This document shows, piece after piece, positions 50,354 to 62,040 of a stretch of 64,000 nt of DNA. The notes under the pieces were generated by a model. That model ran no database searches and was not told where the DNA came from. It saw only the letters and a list, made by a program, of their open reading frames with translations. Each line of letters starts with the position of its first letter. Position 1 is the first letter of the stretch. A program made the translations under genes and the position numbers. The DNA comes from Raphanus sativus (Eukaryota; Streptophyta; Magnoliopsida; Brassicales; Brassicaceae), in contig NC_079519.1 in the NCBI RefSeq assembly GCF_000801105.2, positions 31,781,288-31,845,287 on the forward strand, given 5' to 3'.

Positions 50354-52719
50354 ATCTCTTCGATCCTCAGAAACAATTTCACATGCAAGCCAATACTACA
50401 ACTTATGTGTATATATGTGCATGTAAGACTGTGCTTAATTTTCTCTATTATGTTCATGTTTGTGGTTGAACATTTGCGTGTATATATATATATATGTATT
50501 ATGTGTATCTGTATATGCTTAGTAACAGTCAGCTCTTACTGTTTATAGGTGTTTAATTATATATATTATATACTGCATTTAATTTACTTTAGTTAAAGAC
50601 CCTATAGTTAATCATGTAGCATATGTGAGTTTATGGACTATTAGCCTTATTTATTATATCAATGTTAACTTGAGTTCCACAATCACGGAAACAATCTTGG
50701 TAAGCCACTATCCTTCAAACATGTGTTGATACATAATGCGAACCAGCTCACTCTTTTTCTTACCCAATTAGGATTTTACAAGTACCTTATTACCAAATCC
50801 ATACATAGATCCGTACAATAATTTTATTCGTCACCACTAAAAAATATTCTTGAACAACGATGTTTTGTCTTTGGATTGGACACTTGAAAAGCTTTTTAGA
50901 CATCATCGCACAAGCATAACTGTGTTTTGGATTCAGTTCTCGGGGAAAATATTTATTGTAAAATATAGTAGTGGGTTCTTATTTTATTTTTTGGTAAAAG
51001 TGGGTTATTATTATCACGAAAATAACTTATGAGCCAGTAGAACCTCAACACCTGTGAGATAAAATAATGAAAAAGGCAAGCATGCTTTAAGAGATAATTC
51101 TTAATTAGTTTACTGATAAATTAAAATATTTATAATATGCTTAAAATAATAGGCCTATTGAAGTGTATACTATTTCGGGAAATATGAAAATCAGAAACTG
51201 CTTTGTATACAATAAAGCATCGATGACTCACCTTGTATCAATGTGGCCTTTCGGATATACGTAACAACATTTATGGTAATCTTAGGGTTTTCTTAAATTG
51301 GTTAAACCGATTCAACCTTTTAAAAAAATCAAGATTTGAACTTTAAAGTTAGATTAAAATACCTTTGTACCTTGGGAGTTGGGAGATGGCAACTTCCCTT
51401 GCTCACGAAATTTAAAGATGATGTGTCATTACAAGTTAAATTATCAGAGTTATGAATTGTAATTAGTACTTTTATAATCTTAATTGTGGTTTTAGATATT
51501 CCTTTCATAAACTGTACTCCAATTAGGAAGCTTTTTCATGTATCTTAGAGCATCTCCATTGTAAAACATCATTTTTTCCTTTAAAATAGAGTAAAGATGA
51601 TTATGAAGTAAAAATGTTCTAATCCCACTGTATTTTTCATTCCATAATGGAATGATGAAAAAAAAAATTAGATTACTCTATTTATGGAGTAAATTCTATT
51701 ATGTAGTTAGAAATATAGTGAGGTTGGAGCATTTTCTACTTCAAACTCACTTTTACTCTATTTTAGAAGAAAAAATAGAGTTGAGTTAGAGATGTCCTTA
51801 TATTTAAATTTTTGAAGTAAAACTTTTGGGCGGATAGTTTAAGATAAGCATCAAAGACAAAATCTCTAATGAAAAAATGATATCTATAATGACGTAAGAA
51901 ACTAAATTCGTTTCAGCTATTAAGATATTTATTAGCTATTCTGGCATAGACTTGTACACGAGATGCATCTGTGAGATTTGGCTAATACTCTAGCTAGGTT
52001 TTATGCATCCGTGAGAGTTAGAAATAGTACTCAATGATCACTTGACTCGTTCGGCTCCCTCCGCATTAGTTTAAGAGTTTCATGTTTTTCATAAGAATGG
52101 AGCCTTTCGTGTAAAACTTAGGTAGAAGGCTAAATCTTTAGTTCGGCTACCTAACGTCATAACACATAATAATTTGAAAGTGCCTTATTCGGTTATGCTT
52201 TTCTTATCAATATTCGTCTTAAAATGTGGTCAATACTATGGGCTATAATGTATAACGGGCTTATCCAGCCCATCAAATCACTACCGATTTTTTTTGTCAA
52301 CAACTACCGATTTATTTAATCATAAATGGGGTAATTAATTATGTGATTTTTTGGGGGTGGTTAGGTGGGTGTTCCTAACCATGCTCTATTTTACTTCCAC
52401 TTTTGTGATTTCAGATTCGCGAACACACTTGTTGAGCATCAGAAAAAGTGAAAAATATATTGTAACAGGAATTAAAACGTTCATGATCCAGACAATAATT
52501 ATGCAATGTAAAAGTTATGTGTACAAACTTTACAAGTTAAGATTTACAAGTTAAGAGAATAAGCTCAACATTTCAGTGTTTATCACTTTCTTTTGGCTTT
52601 CTATATTCCTCTCTGTACATAATCCAACTTCTCTAAGATCTCGAGATAAAATATAAGTAACCCTAACAATAGAACGTTAACTGATTATACACATAGTTTC
52701 AATATTAGGACAAACAAAA
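50354..52719. other. Spacer between MYB and CYP85A2 genes
   Basis: Promoter side of the MYB gene (TA-dinucleotide tract at 50480-50496), then AT-rich spacer with a Tourist-like MITE at 51548-51797. A repeat of ACTACCGATTT flanks a T-run at about 52280-52315. No gene recognised. Confidence 0.4.
51548..51797. mobile_element. Tourist-like MITE (GAGCATCTCC family)
   Basis: 250 bp starting GAGCATCTCCATTGT and ending GTTAGAGATGTCC, imperfect inverted ends, flanked by TTA on both sides (51545-51547, 51798-51800), as for PIF/Harbinger-type MITEs. The interior has paired TTTTACTCTATTTTA / AAAATAGAGTAAA motifs. Confidence 0.6.
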
Positions 52720-55332
52720 TCAGTAAGGTGAAACCATAACATGGTATCCTTTTGGTGCAGAAACTCTTGGAAACACCACTAGTTTCTCTCCTCTTTTCTC
52801 CTCCCATCTACACAAAAATTCAAATCCATATATTAGGGTCTCAAATCACCAATCACAACAACAACAAAAAAACATATATTTGCACACTAAACAAAAATGT
52901 GTGAAGAACATACTTGTATCTTGTAACAAAGTAGTGAATGAAGCTGGAGACTTCAGAGATTCCTAGTTCCTTTCCAGGGCAAAGTCTTGCTCCACCTCCA
53001 AAGAGTAAGAAATAGCTCTTTGATTCCAAGCTCTTTTCCTGCATATTTAAAACCCCAAAGAAACAATCTATGTCAGCCAAAAGTTATCAAAGAACAAAAC
53101 AGTAGAACACAAAAAACAGAGTACTACAAATACTAACCATCCATCTCCATGGGTTAAAGATCATTGGATCTTCATATAGAGATATATCATAGTTGATCTC
53201 TCTTGTGTAAACATAAATTCTCCAACCCTTTGGGATTAAATACCCTGTAATAATTATTATAAAATACACCTGTCAATACAAAATTACACATAGAATAATT
53301 TTTATTAAGATTGTAAAGATTGATTTTCTCCTCTGTCAAAAAAATTGAAAAAAAAACATGGAGGGTCACAGGGAGATGATTGCTTTGCTGGATTAGTTGG
53401 TTTATGTTTGTAAATGATTGGATGTAATATAAGGTCCAGGAACACACCCACAAAACTAATAATGATAAAATTTTGACAATCGAAACCATTATTACTCTTA
53501 CCATTGAGTTCCAAGTCGTGAGTCGTTTTTCGTAGGACACCATTGACAATCGTTGCCAATCTTGATGTCTCGAGGATCACCTATTAGAAATGGTCCAAAA
53601 GAATATTAAATTACAATGTCAATATCAAGAATTACAAATACTTAAATAATTTAATTTGTGTACGAAAAATGCTCACAGCTCGAGTGAATTTCATCGATTT
53701 AATATCGTCGAGATTGAGTGGTTCGTCAGGTCGTTTTCGGTCTCTTATAGCCAAATGTTCTTTCTGCAACCAAAAACCAAGAATTAATAACCAACCTGGT
53801 CAAATCCTAGAAACCTACAGTCCGGTTTAGTGTGTTTCTTAAGAACATACTCTAAGTTCTTCAAGAGCTCTAGGGTGATCATGGAGATACTTAAGTGCCA
53901 TCATGGAAGTTGTAGAGACGGTCTCATAACCCGAATACAAAATCGTTACCACTTGATCTCTAATCTCCTTATCAGTTAACATGTATTTGTTATCTTCCTT
54001 CTTCATCAAGTAACCCAACATGTCCGTGAATGTTTCTCCTAACTCTCTTCGTTCTTGCATCAGCTCTGTCAATAACCTATCGATATTGTTTCTTGCCTGA
54101 AAAATAACAAGAAAAACGTTAGTACATTTTCATTTTTTTCTCTTTTATGTTGATAGACTTCATTATTCGAGTATTTACTTGGACTCCACAGCGATAATTC
54201 GTTCCTGGGAGATCGATTGGGACCGAAAGAGTTCCGACAACAAGCTTGAAGAACTCTGTTCTATATTCTTCAACCTCTGTTTTTTTCAAAGTCTCTGCTA
54301 TTTGTAACAACGATGATAAAAATGCCATCTGCATAGCAACAACAACAAATATAAGTAAATATAATATTTTCATCTTTCTCTTGACAAACATATATTTTCA
54401 TTAAAAAGAGCAAAAAAGAAAAAATCCAGGCATCAATAGATTGATAATTACGATTCTACCCCTGCAGAGTACCAAACATGAGTAATACTAATACAGTAAA
54501 GATGGACATATGAATATATTAAAGTAATCTCTTTAATGTGTGAAAAAATATAATCAACAATTTATATCAAAAATAATAAATATATCTGACATTGAAAACA
54601 TTAAATTCACAGTAAAAAAATAGGCCGGAGATGCAGCTTCAGTGCCTAAAAACAAAGAAAGGAGAAAGAAAGGCAAAAACGTACATGTTTGGTCTTTTCT
54701 TGGATATCAACGGTCTCGAGCTCATCCCAACCACAAAGATAGCTTCTCATGAACTCATCAATCTTAGGCAAGAGATGGTCTTTCATCATGGCTGGGCTTA
54801 TTAGAGCGAGCAATGAGCCTCTCATGAGCTTGTGGCTCTGGCCGTGAACCGCAGCGATGTTGCATGTCCCTAGAATATCGAGCATGGATTGTGGGTAACC
54901 AGCAACTAGTCCTTTCGACTCGCTCATTAGAATGTATCTATTGAGCTCTGCGTCCATTGAGACTATTGTTGGGCAACCAAGAATGTGAGATTTGAAGAAA
55001 CTCCCATATCTGATAAGATCCAAAATCATCATCATAAATAAAACAAAACAAAAAATATTAATATTTTTGTTTCAGAAGAAAAAACTAAAATAAAATAGAT
55101 TTTAGTATGGGGAATTTTTTTTCTGGAGAATTGTATTGTACCTGAGTCTTTGGTTCTTCATGAAATCTGGTCCTTGTTTGAGAAACTCAGTTGTTTCACC
55201 AAAAACTGGCCAGCCCATGGTTCCAGGAGGTAGACCTTTCTTGGAATAACGCATCTGGTTCCATCGGAGAAGAGCAGAGCAGATGCATACAATGATCAAA
55301 AGAAGACCGAACATCACCATCATTATACCCAT
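52720..55332 (-). CDS. CYP85A2: Brassinosteroid-6-oxidase 2 / brassinolide synthase (cytochrome P450 CYP85A2)
   Basis: Nine exons on the minus strand (55332-55142, 55009-54685, 54328-54179, 54096-53851, 53763-53677, 53580-53502, 53244-53138, 53038-52914, 52807-52720), GT-AG and in phase, give 465 residues, equal to the remembered Arabidopsis length. The enzyme, on the ER, oxidises C-6 of 6-deoxobrassinosteroids to castasterone and, for the A2 paralogue, converts castasterone to brassinolide. Seen: an N-terminal membrane anchor (MGIMMVMFGLLLIIVCICSA), proline hinge (GLPPGTMGWPVFG), I-helix oxygen-binding motif YSGYETVSTTS, ExxR as ETSR, PERF-like NPWRW, and heme loop FGGGARLCPG with the Cys ligand. 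Differences from CYP85A1 at many sites (for example ILGCPTIVSMDAELNRYIL) favour A2. Intact. Such genes are usually repressed by brassinosteroid through BZR1 sites; I did not establish such sites here. Confidence 0.96.
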
Positions 55333-55463
55333 CTTCCCTTTCTTTTTTTTTTCTTTTTTTTTATATTTTGCGCTCTGTTTTTGAACAGAACAAGAAATAG
55401 ATAGAGAGAAACAGAGAAAGTTAAGGACCTTTGGTCTGGGACTCAATTAGTGTGTGTGGCATT

Positions 55464-55472
55464 GTTTATATA
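55464..55472 (-). promoter_or_regulatory. Candidate TATA box of CYP85A2
   Basis: TATATAAAC on the minus strand, about 135 bp upstream of the ATG at 55332, leaving a leader of roughly 100 bases. This is the best TATA-like motif upstream of the start. Confidence 0.5.
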
Positions 55473-58204
55473 GGCACCTAAAGGGCAACAGGCTATGAGA
55501 GAGCGAGAGCGAAAATGACGGATTTACCATATATATAGAGTCAAACGACAGATGGTGGCTTTTAATTTTTAACCAACTCTGTGTAAGAATTCTTACTTCA
55601 AAAAGTTATTTGAACGACGTTATCGCTATTGTTTTAGCAATAACTTAGCATACTTTGGGAAGAAATTATGCAAATTATGGCCGACTTGGTTAACCATTAG
55701 TTGTATTTTATGACTAACATGCGGTAAATTAGTCGGTAGCAAAAAATTCTTTATATTTATAACTTGGGGATTCATAGATGTGACTGGTTGAGATATATTT
55801 TGAAATTTTATGCCGTTTCTGTATGATTTTTGTTATAAATGTATCTACTGTACCTGTATATTTTTCCTACAGAAATTAAAACATGATTGATATTTTTTTG
55901 TTTAACCTTTATAAATTAACTTAAAGCATGATTAATATTTATAAAAGTTGTATATAAAAATAAAGTTAAAAAGTATTTACAACCCAACTAATCACTTCCA
56001 TGATTTGATTGATGAGAGTGAAACTGTACCTTTTGAATTTAAATTAAGAATTTTAAATATTGTTTTAATTGTAATTGTAGATTTTATTGATATAGAATTA
56101 TTGTCAAATAAAATTTAAAGCATTAATATAAAATTACAAGAAACTTGACTTTTAAAACCAATGAAATTGTAACTGTTGTTTGTAGATTTAGATTTTTGAT
56201 GTAAAGCATGATTTGACACATTAATGCAGTTTTCAACTAAAAAAAAAGTTGTTTAAATTAAGAAACGGACGTAAAACATAGACACATATCACATAAGTAA
56301 AACATATAGATCTTAATATTCATATAAGATAAGTGAACATATTGAAATACTGAATCTAAAGGATTGCGAAAAAGAAAGAAATCCGAGGTATTTAGTAACT
56401 TTGCACCAGTTCTAATTTTTAATCATGTTTTAAAATACAGTCTCTTAGATATTACGTGGGAAGTAATTTTAAAATTTTTGCTTATTTGCATCAATCATAT
56501 TCATTTTGAGAAAATGATAATATGGTTTAGTTAAAATGATAACACCAGTTTCCCTCATATTATGACATGTACAAATTTAATGATAAATCTTTTCATTTTT
56601 GATAAGATTTGAAAAATAAGATAGTTATAGAATCTGGCTACGTACCATAAACATAAGCTATATTTATAATAATTATTAATATTCCAAAAATAATATAAAC
56701 GTAAATATATTTTTTAATAAAATGAACTTATGATAAAAATAAGTAAGTAATTTTGTATAATTATTTATATTTTCATCAATTCATTTATAAGATATCTTAT
56801 CAAACAGATTGTGACATTTGTAATTAAAATTTTAATGAACAATTAAGTTATACACTTATACTTAGACCAAAAATATATAGATGATTAATCAAATTTTAAT
56901 ATATTGCAATTAATTGGATTTAAATGTTATACAATAATTGTTGTATGATGAATATTGTATTATTGGGATGAATAAAATAAATAAATTTTATTGATGAAAT
57001 CATTTTAAACAAAAAATTCAACTTATAATTATAATTTTAAATATATAAATATAAGATAACCTAAACTATTCATTTTAACATAATTTAATCTAAATGAATC
57101 AAATAAAAATCAAATAAATATTATTAAGTCAAACGATAAATAAGCAATAAATAATTTTTATAAATTTATTTTTGAATTCATAAAACAAAATTTATATTTA
57201 TATATAATTATTTTTATGCATGGTGCAATAAATCAACTAGTGTTCGATTAAAATAAGTCATGTGAAAAAGAGGTCATTTACGTATCAGCCGCAGAAAGGC
57301 TTTAGAGCTGTTAAACTGAATATTCAAAAGGTAATTAATAAAAATTAAGATAATTTTTAATAAGATATCAGGGGAAAGGGATGTAGACAGAGTAGAATTT
57401 AAACCACCAACTCATTCTTCGAGATCTCAGACATGAATGCTTGTTTGGTAGTGGGTGAGAGAAGATTCTTCTTTTCTGGTAAATTAAAGTTTAGTACTTT
57501 ATTGTTGCATCTTAATGGGTTTGGTAATAAATAAAAACATTAATGATTTCAATATAATTTTTTTTGGTCAAACCTTACTAATGATTTCAATATAATTGTG
57601 ATGACAAGGGTATAACTAGTTTGTACATTGGGTTGACATACCATTGTAAGCTTAAATATCATATATTTCTTTAGTTCCTAAATAAGTATCGTTTTGACAT
57701 TTTTTATACAGATTATTAAAATAGTTAAATTTCTAAATAAGTGTCATTTCAATATTTTTTACACATATTATTAAAATAGTTGAATATATGTAAATTGTTA
57801 TTAGTTACATTTATCTGACAAATAATGTTTGAGATAAATAAAATTATTTATAATTAATATTCAGCTGAAAGTAAGTATAATTTTCATTATAATCATAAAA
57901 TTATATTTTTGTGTAACAAAAAAAAATTAAATCGACACTTATTATAAAACAGAATGAGTATATTTTTTCAATATAAAGCTTTAATAATAGTGCTATTGAA
58001 GTTGTGTTTCTTTTTGAACACTGTTAAGGATGCATTTCGCACACCAGCTCCCGTATTTGTATTTTGCAGAAGAACCGTAAACAGGCCATAATATTTTCGT
58101 AAATTGACTAAGCACACTTTTATCATTCAATATATGAAATAAGAGAAAAATAAGTAAACATTTCAACTGCTTTTTATTGCTACACTTTTAAGATTTCGGT
58201 ATCA

Positions 58205-58206
<2 letters not shown>
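55473..58206. other. Intergenic AT-rich spacer
   Basis: Promoter side of CYP85A2, then about 2.5 kb of very AT-rich DNA without open frames. At 57674-57958 a decayed Stowaway-like element is recognisable, with right end ATAAAACAGAATGAG next to TA, TTCAGCTGAAAG inside, and its left end partly duplicated (CTAAATAAGTGTCATTT-like at 57674 and 57731). Confidence 0.45.
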
Positions 58207-58235
<29 letters not shown>

Positions 58236-59232
58236 GAAAGAATTTTAAATTTATTCACTTCAAAAACCTTTGTACAACCTAATGCTTCTTTGTACAGAAA
58301 AAAAGACTATATTTTATTTGTTGAGATTAAAAGAAATCATCTACTCCCAAACCAAATCTCCATTGCTTTGTCGTATCTTCCACCTGTTTTTTGCAATGCT
58401 GTTATCCTGTTTCGAATCGATTTATCCAACAATCTGATAAGATGAGTGGGAGGTTTAGGCGGCTCACCAACTCTGCGTGTGTTCCTCTCAAACCAGAGAG
58501 CATACACCACCACTTGGAAGCAGTATCGAAAGAGGAAGGTTGAAGTTTTGTCTTTCAATCCTCTCACCAATCTCTGCATCAACATGGACCATTTTGCAGA
58601 CAGACCGTTACCGACCAGCTTCTTAACTGTTCCTCGCCATACTTCCTCAGAATAACGACATTCGAAAAATAAGTGGTCTCTAGTCTCAACTGCTGTGGAA
58701 CAGAGCCAACAGGTAGAGGTTGCTTGCGGGTTCCATTTCAGCAATCTGTCACCTGTCGAAAGTCTGTTAAGAGCAGCTAACCAAGTGAGGAAGGCATACT
58801 TGGGAGTTGCTTCCTTGAACCAGATCCCTTTCCACCACACGGCTTGAGGAGCATGCATTCTGATCAGATTCCACGTTTGTGATGTTAAGAACCCAGGCTT
58901 GAATTCATCATTCTCCCTTTTCCAAAGACAAACATCCTGTTCATGACTCAGGCCCAGCTCTTGGAGCCTCGTAATTTCCTGAGCTATTTGCTTGGTGAAG
59001 GGGTTCCTGTGCCTGCGTCGACGGTAAGAATGCACTGCTACTTTGATCGAGGCATTAAGCGGGATACCAAGGTCAATACAGCCCCTTTCACCTGTAAGAT
59101 TGATCAATACTCCCAACTGACTCCATCTATCAAACCAAAAAGAAGTCATCTCACCATTATGGACTTCCATTTGAGTAAACTGTTGTGCCAGATTTCTAAG
59201 CTTGAGGATCTTCTTCCACATCCAAGAGCCTA
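58207..59232 (-). mobile_element. 5'-truncated LINE 3' end (zf-RVT domain)
   Basis: On the minus strand an open frame of 294 codons (59221-58337) is followed by a short 3' UTR and a 30-base poly(A) (T run 58207-58236). The protein is the C-terminal part of a plant L1-type ORF2 downstream of reverse transcriptase: NGEMTSFWFDRWSQLG, KGIWFKEATPKYAFLTWLAA, and the zinc-binding domain CWLC-x4-ETRDHLFFEC, then a tail with ALWFERNTRR. The element lacks endonuclease and reverse transcriptase, so it is dead despite having no stops. A flanking duplication was not found by eye. The open frame and long A-tail suggest recent insertion. Confidence 0.85.
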
Positions 59233-60282
59233 GAGATTAAATTAATAGTTATGTTCCAGTGTATTAGGGTTAAGTAAAATGATGGTAGAACAAAAGTATT
59301 ATTGAAAACTATTATCTGTTGATACATAATAAAGGTAAGGAAGAATCGGAGGAATGGTACTTGGGGGGATGAGGATGGGCACATGGGCACCACCCAAAAC
59401 CAAAGTTAAATCAAAAGCACCACGAGAAAAGAGATACCTAAAATCTTCTTTAAAACCTTTTTATCTATTTATTCCTTAAAAGAACATACAAGAAGTTCAC
59501 GTGTATGTTCTTACCAGTTACGAGTATAAGTGAAATTTCACATTAACTCGCTCCGAGACACATTCAGCTGTCATTCCTCCATGTGAATATAATTTGTAAT
59601 TAATCGATTATACTTATATTTACAAAAGCAGAATCGGACTACGTTTTTTATAGTGTAATTTTTAACCAAAATCTATTGTATTTTGAGCTTCAAATATTTT
59701 AAATATAAGTTTAAGTAATCAAATATTATAGATTTAAGTAATGATTTTGAGCAAATGACAGAACAAGTCTAATAATTTGTAATATACAAAATTTTGACAA
59801 GTATTTGATACGACAAGTACTCGTTTCAAACGTAACAAATTTAAAAATATGAACAAGTCAAGTTAAATACCAAGTATGTAAAAATTAGCAGGTATTTATC
59901 ATGTGCCTTTCCCTACTGCTAGTTTGAATTTTTGTCCGCCTTGTGTTATGAAGATGTAAATGCATACACATACATGTAAATAAAGTGCTGTACACACTGG
60001 CATGTGTCTGCATCCATCCATGACGTTTGAGAAATGTGGGAATCAATAGTTTTACAGGAAGGAATCTACTGTTAGTAAAATGGCATGATTAAGTCCGATC
60101 TTTTACCCGGGATTCTTAATTTATGATTTGATTTTTTTTTATTTTTTACATTTTTTGGTTAAGAAACGGTTCTTCTCTTATTTAAGAGATGATTCTTAAA
60201 TTTTCTTAGTTAAAATCTAAGAAAAATTAAGAATCGTCTCTTACCCAAAATTAAGATCCCAATTAAGAGACTGTGGTTAATA

Positions 60283-60503
60283 CTCCCTCCATTTCATATT
60301 AAGTTTCGTTGTAGAGAAAAAATTTCATTGCAAAATAAGTATATGCAGAATTTATTAATTTTATTATCCAGTTTATTTTTTTATTAATTGAAATATGAAT
60401 AGATATATTGGTAATGATAATTTTATATAGAAAATATAAAAAAAAAATTTTTTTAATATATGTGTACATGTCTAAAATAACACTTATTATAAAACAGAGT
60501 GAA
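60283..60503. mobile_element. Stowaway MITE
   Basis: 221 bp, left end CTCCCTCCATTTCATATTAAG, right end the diverged reverse complement of TTCACTCTGTTTTATAATAAG, flanked by TA (60281-60282, 60504-60505). Confidence 0.7.
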
Positions 60504-60585
60504 TATTATAAATGCCTAAGAAAGAGACGTCAAAGAAAAACTAAATGATTAACAGTTTTAGAAATGTACATGAGCTTAGTTACTA

Positions 60586-60816
60586 CTCTCTCTATCTTAA
60601 TTTAGTCGTCGTTATATAGCAAAAAATATATTTTAAAATAAATGTCATTTTATAATTTTAATACAAAATTTGTTAACTTTTTATATAATATTTTTAATTA
60701 GTTGAAATGTAATTAGATGTATATGTAATGATATTTTTATTTAAAAAATACACAAAATTAAATATTTTTAATGTGTGTATAAAATTAAAACGCCAACGAA
60801 AATGAAACGAATGAAG
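60586..60816. mobile_element. Stowaway-like MITE
   Basis: 231 bp beginning CTCTCTCTATCTTAATTTAG and ending AAAATGAAACGAATGAAG, flanked by TA (60584-60585, 60817-60818). Ends are more diverged than in the neighbouring copy. Confidence 0.6.
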
Positions 60817-61088
60817 TATATGATTGGTGGTATAATGAAGTAAAAAAACAATAGTATATAGTAAAACGGCGGAATTCGTAGACATTTTTTGCTAGTGACA
60901 AAGATGACATTTTATAAGTTTTGTGGGTTTAATATAGATTTTGTGTAGAATACTTATGATTAACTTTGACAGAAAATTTCTCATGGATCATTTCAATCAA
61001 ACTAAAATTGTTCCAAATCAGGTTACACCATGAAGGTATTAAATTAGCGAAGGTTGGGTTCAGTTAGTATGCCTCATATGATGTTCTA

Positions 61089-62040
61089 ATGTGGCGGTTT
61101 TGTTTCTCCCTCGGTGGTTCCGATTTTATTATGATGGCGGTTTCAAATGATGGTCATGCAAGTTTGGATCTTCAAAGGATGAGATCTGGTGTCGTACTCC
61201 TCTTGGCTATGCAATTTCTTTCCTCTTCATCAATGACCTATTCAGATCTTGAGAGCTTAAGCAGTGGTAGAAGGGAGAGACATCCACTTTTTGTGGTGGC
61301 AGTTGTAGTAAGTCGGTTGGGGTGTTTGAATTACTAGGATCGATAAGTAAGCTCGCCATTTAAAGGATGACCACATGCTTTGAAAAAGGTCTCTGGCAGC
61401 GGGCGATTACGGCAACGGTCAAAGGCGACCGGCTTGGTATCATCAACTCTTTGTTCCTTTCTTTTCATTTCTCATCATACTACTCATTAATGGTACTTCA
61501 CCTCAGTTAGTTTTTTGGTTCCCTAAAGATGTGGTTTCGCGGGCGAATGTTTAATTGTTATGGTTTGCATATATATGCTACGTCTCCTCTTCGTTTTTTC
61601 AGTGGAATTAGTTGTTTCGCTGTCAAAGAGTGTGTACCTTCTCGAAAACGACTCTCGACAGTAGCGAACCTAGGTAGTCTAGGGAGGAGGCAGCTGCCCC
61701 ACAAAAATATACAAATAAGTCAATTTGCATATGATGCAACATTGTTTCTGTAGCATAGTTGGTTCAAATCATTTGCTTGCCCCCTCTAAACCAGGGTTCA
61801 AATCCCCTCCTTAGTTTTTTTTTATTTTATTTTGTCCCCACAAAATTTTATTCCTAGATCCGCCGCTGACTCTCAATGAAAGAAATTAGGCTTTTCGTCT
61901 CGTCATATCATATGCCATGTCTTCTTGTAAATTATAATAGTTTTAAGTTTCTTCTCCGCGACCATTAGAAGGTTTTAGGTTTTTTTTTCTTATGTTTTAT
62001 GTCTTTTATTTCGTGTAATCTATATTTTTAAATAAGTTTA
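61089..62040 (+). other. Retroposon-like GC-richer segment of unknown type
   Basis: A stretch less AT-rich than its surroundings, with two short open frames (61089-61337 and 61529-61753), neither with a recognisable domain, and a T-rich 3' side (GTCTTTTATTTCGTGTAATC). It is interrupted by the hAT MITE at 61659-61868, so it is older than that. It may be the noncoding tail of a LINE or a captured gene fragment; I cannot decide. Confidence 0.3.
61659..61868. mobile_element. hAT-type MITE with tRNA-like boxes
   Basis: 210 bp with ends CAGTAGCGAACCTAG and CTAGATCCGCCGCTG (imperfect inverted), flanked by an 8-bp duplication ACTCTCGA/ACTCTCAA (61651-61658, 61869-61876). Inside, on the plus strand, TAGCATAGTTGG (61752-61763) and GGGTTCAAATCCC (61794-61806) match the A- and B-box consensus of tRNA genes, with near-normal spacing; no cloverleaf can be drawn. 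Confidence 0.75.

Noticed and set aside
50161..50548. Overlapping frames of 62-98 codons around the MYB first exon
   Set aside because: Other-frame and antisense shadows of the R2 MYB exon.
61752..61810. Possible tRNA gene on the plus strand
   Set aside because: Good B box, but no cloverleaf; part of the 210-bp MITE.
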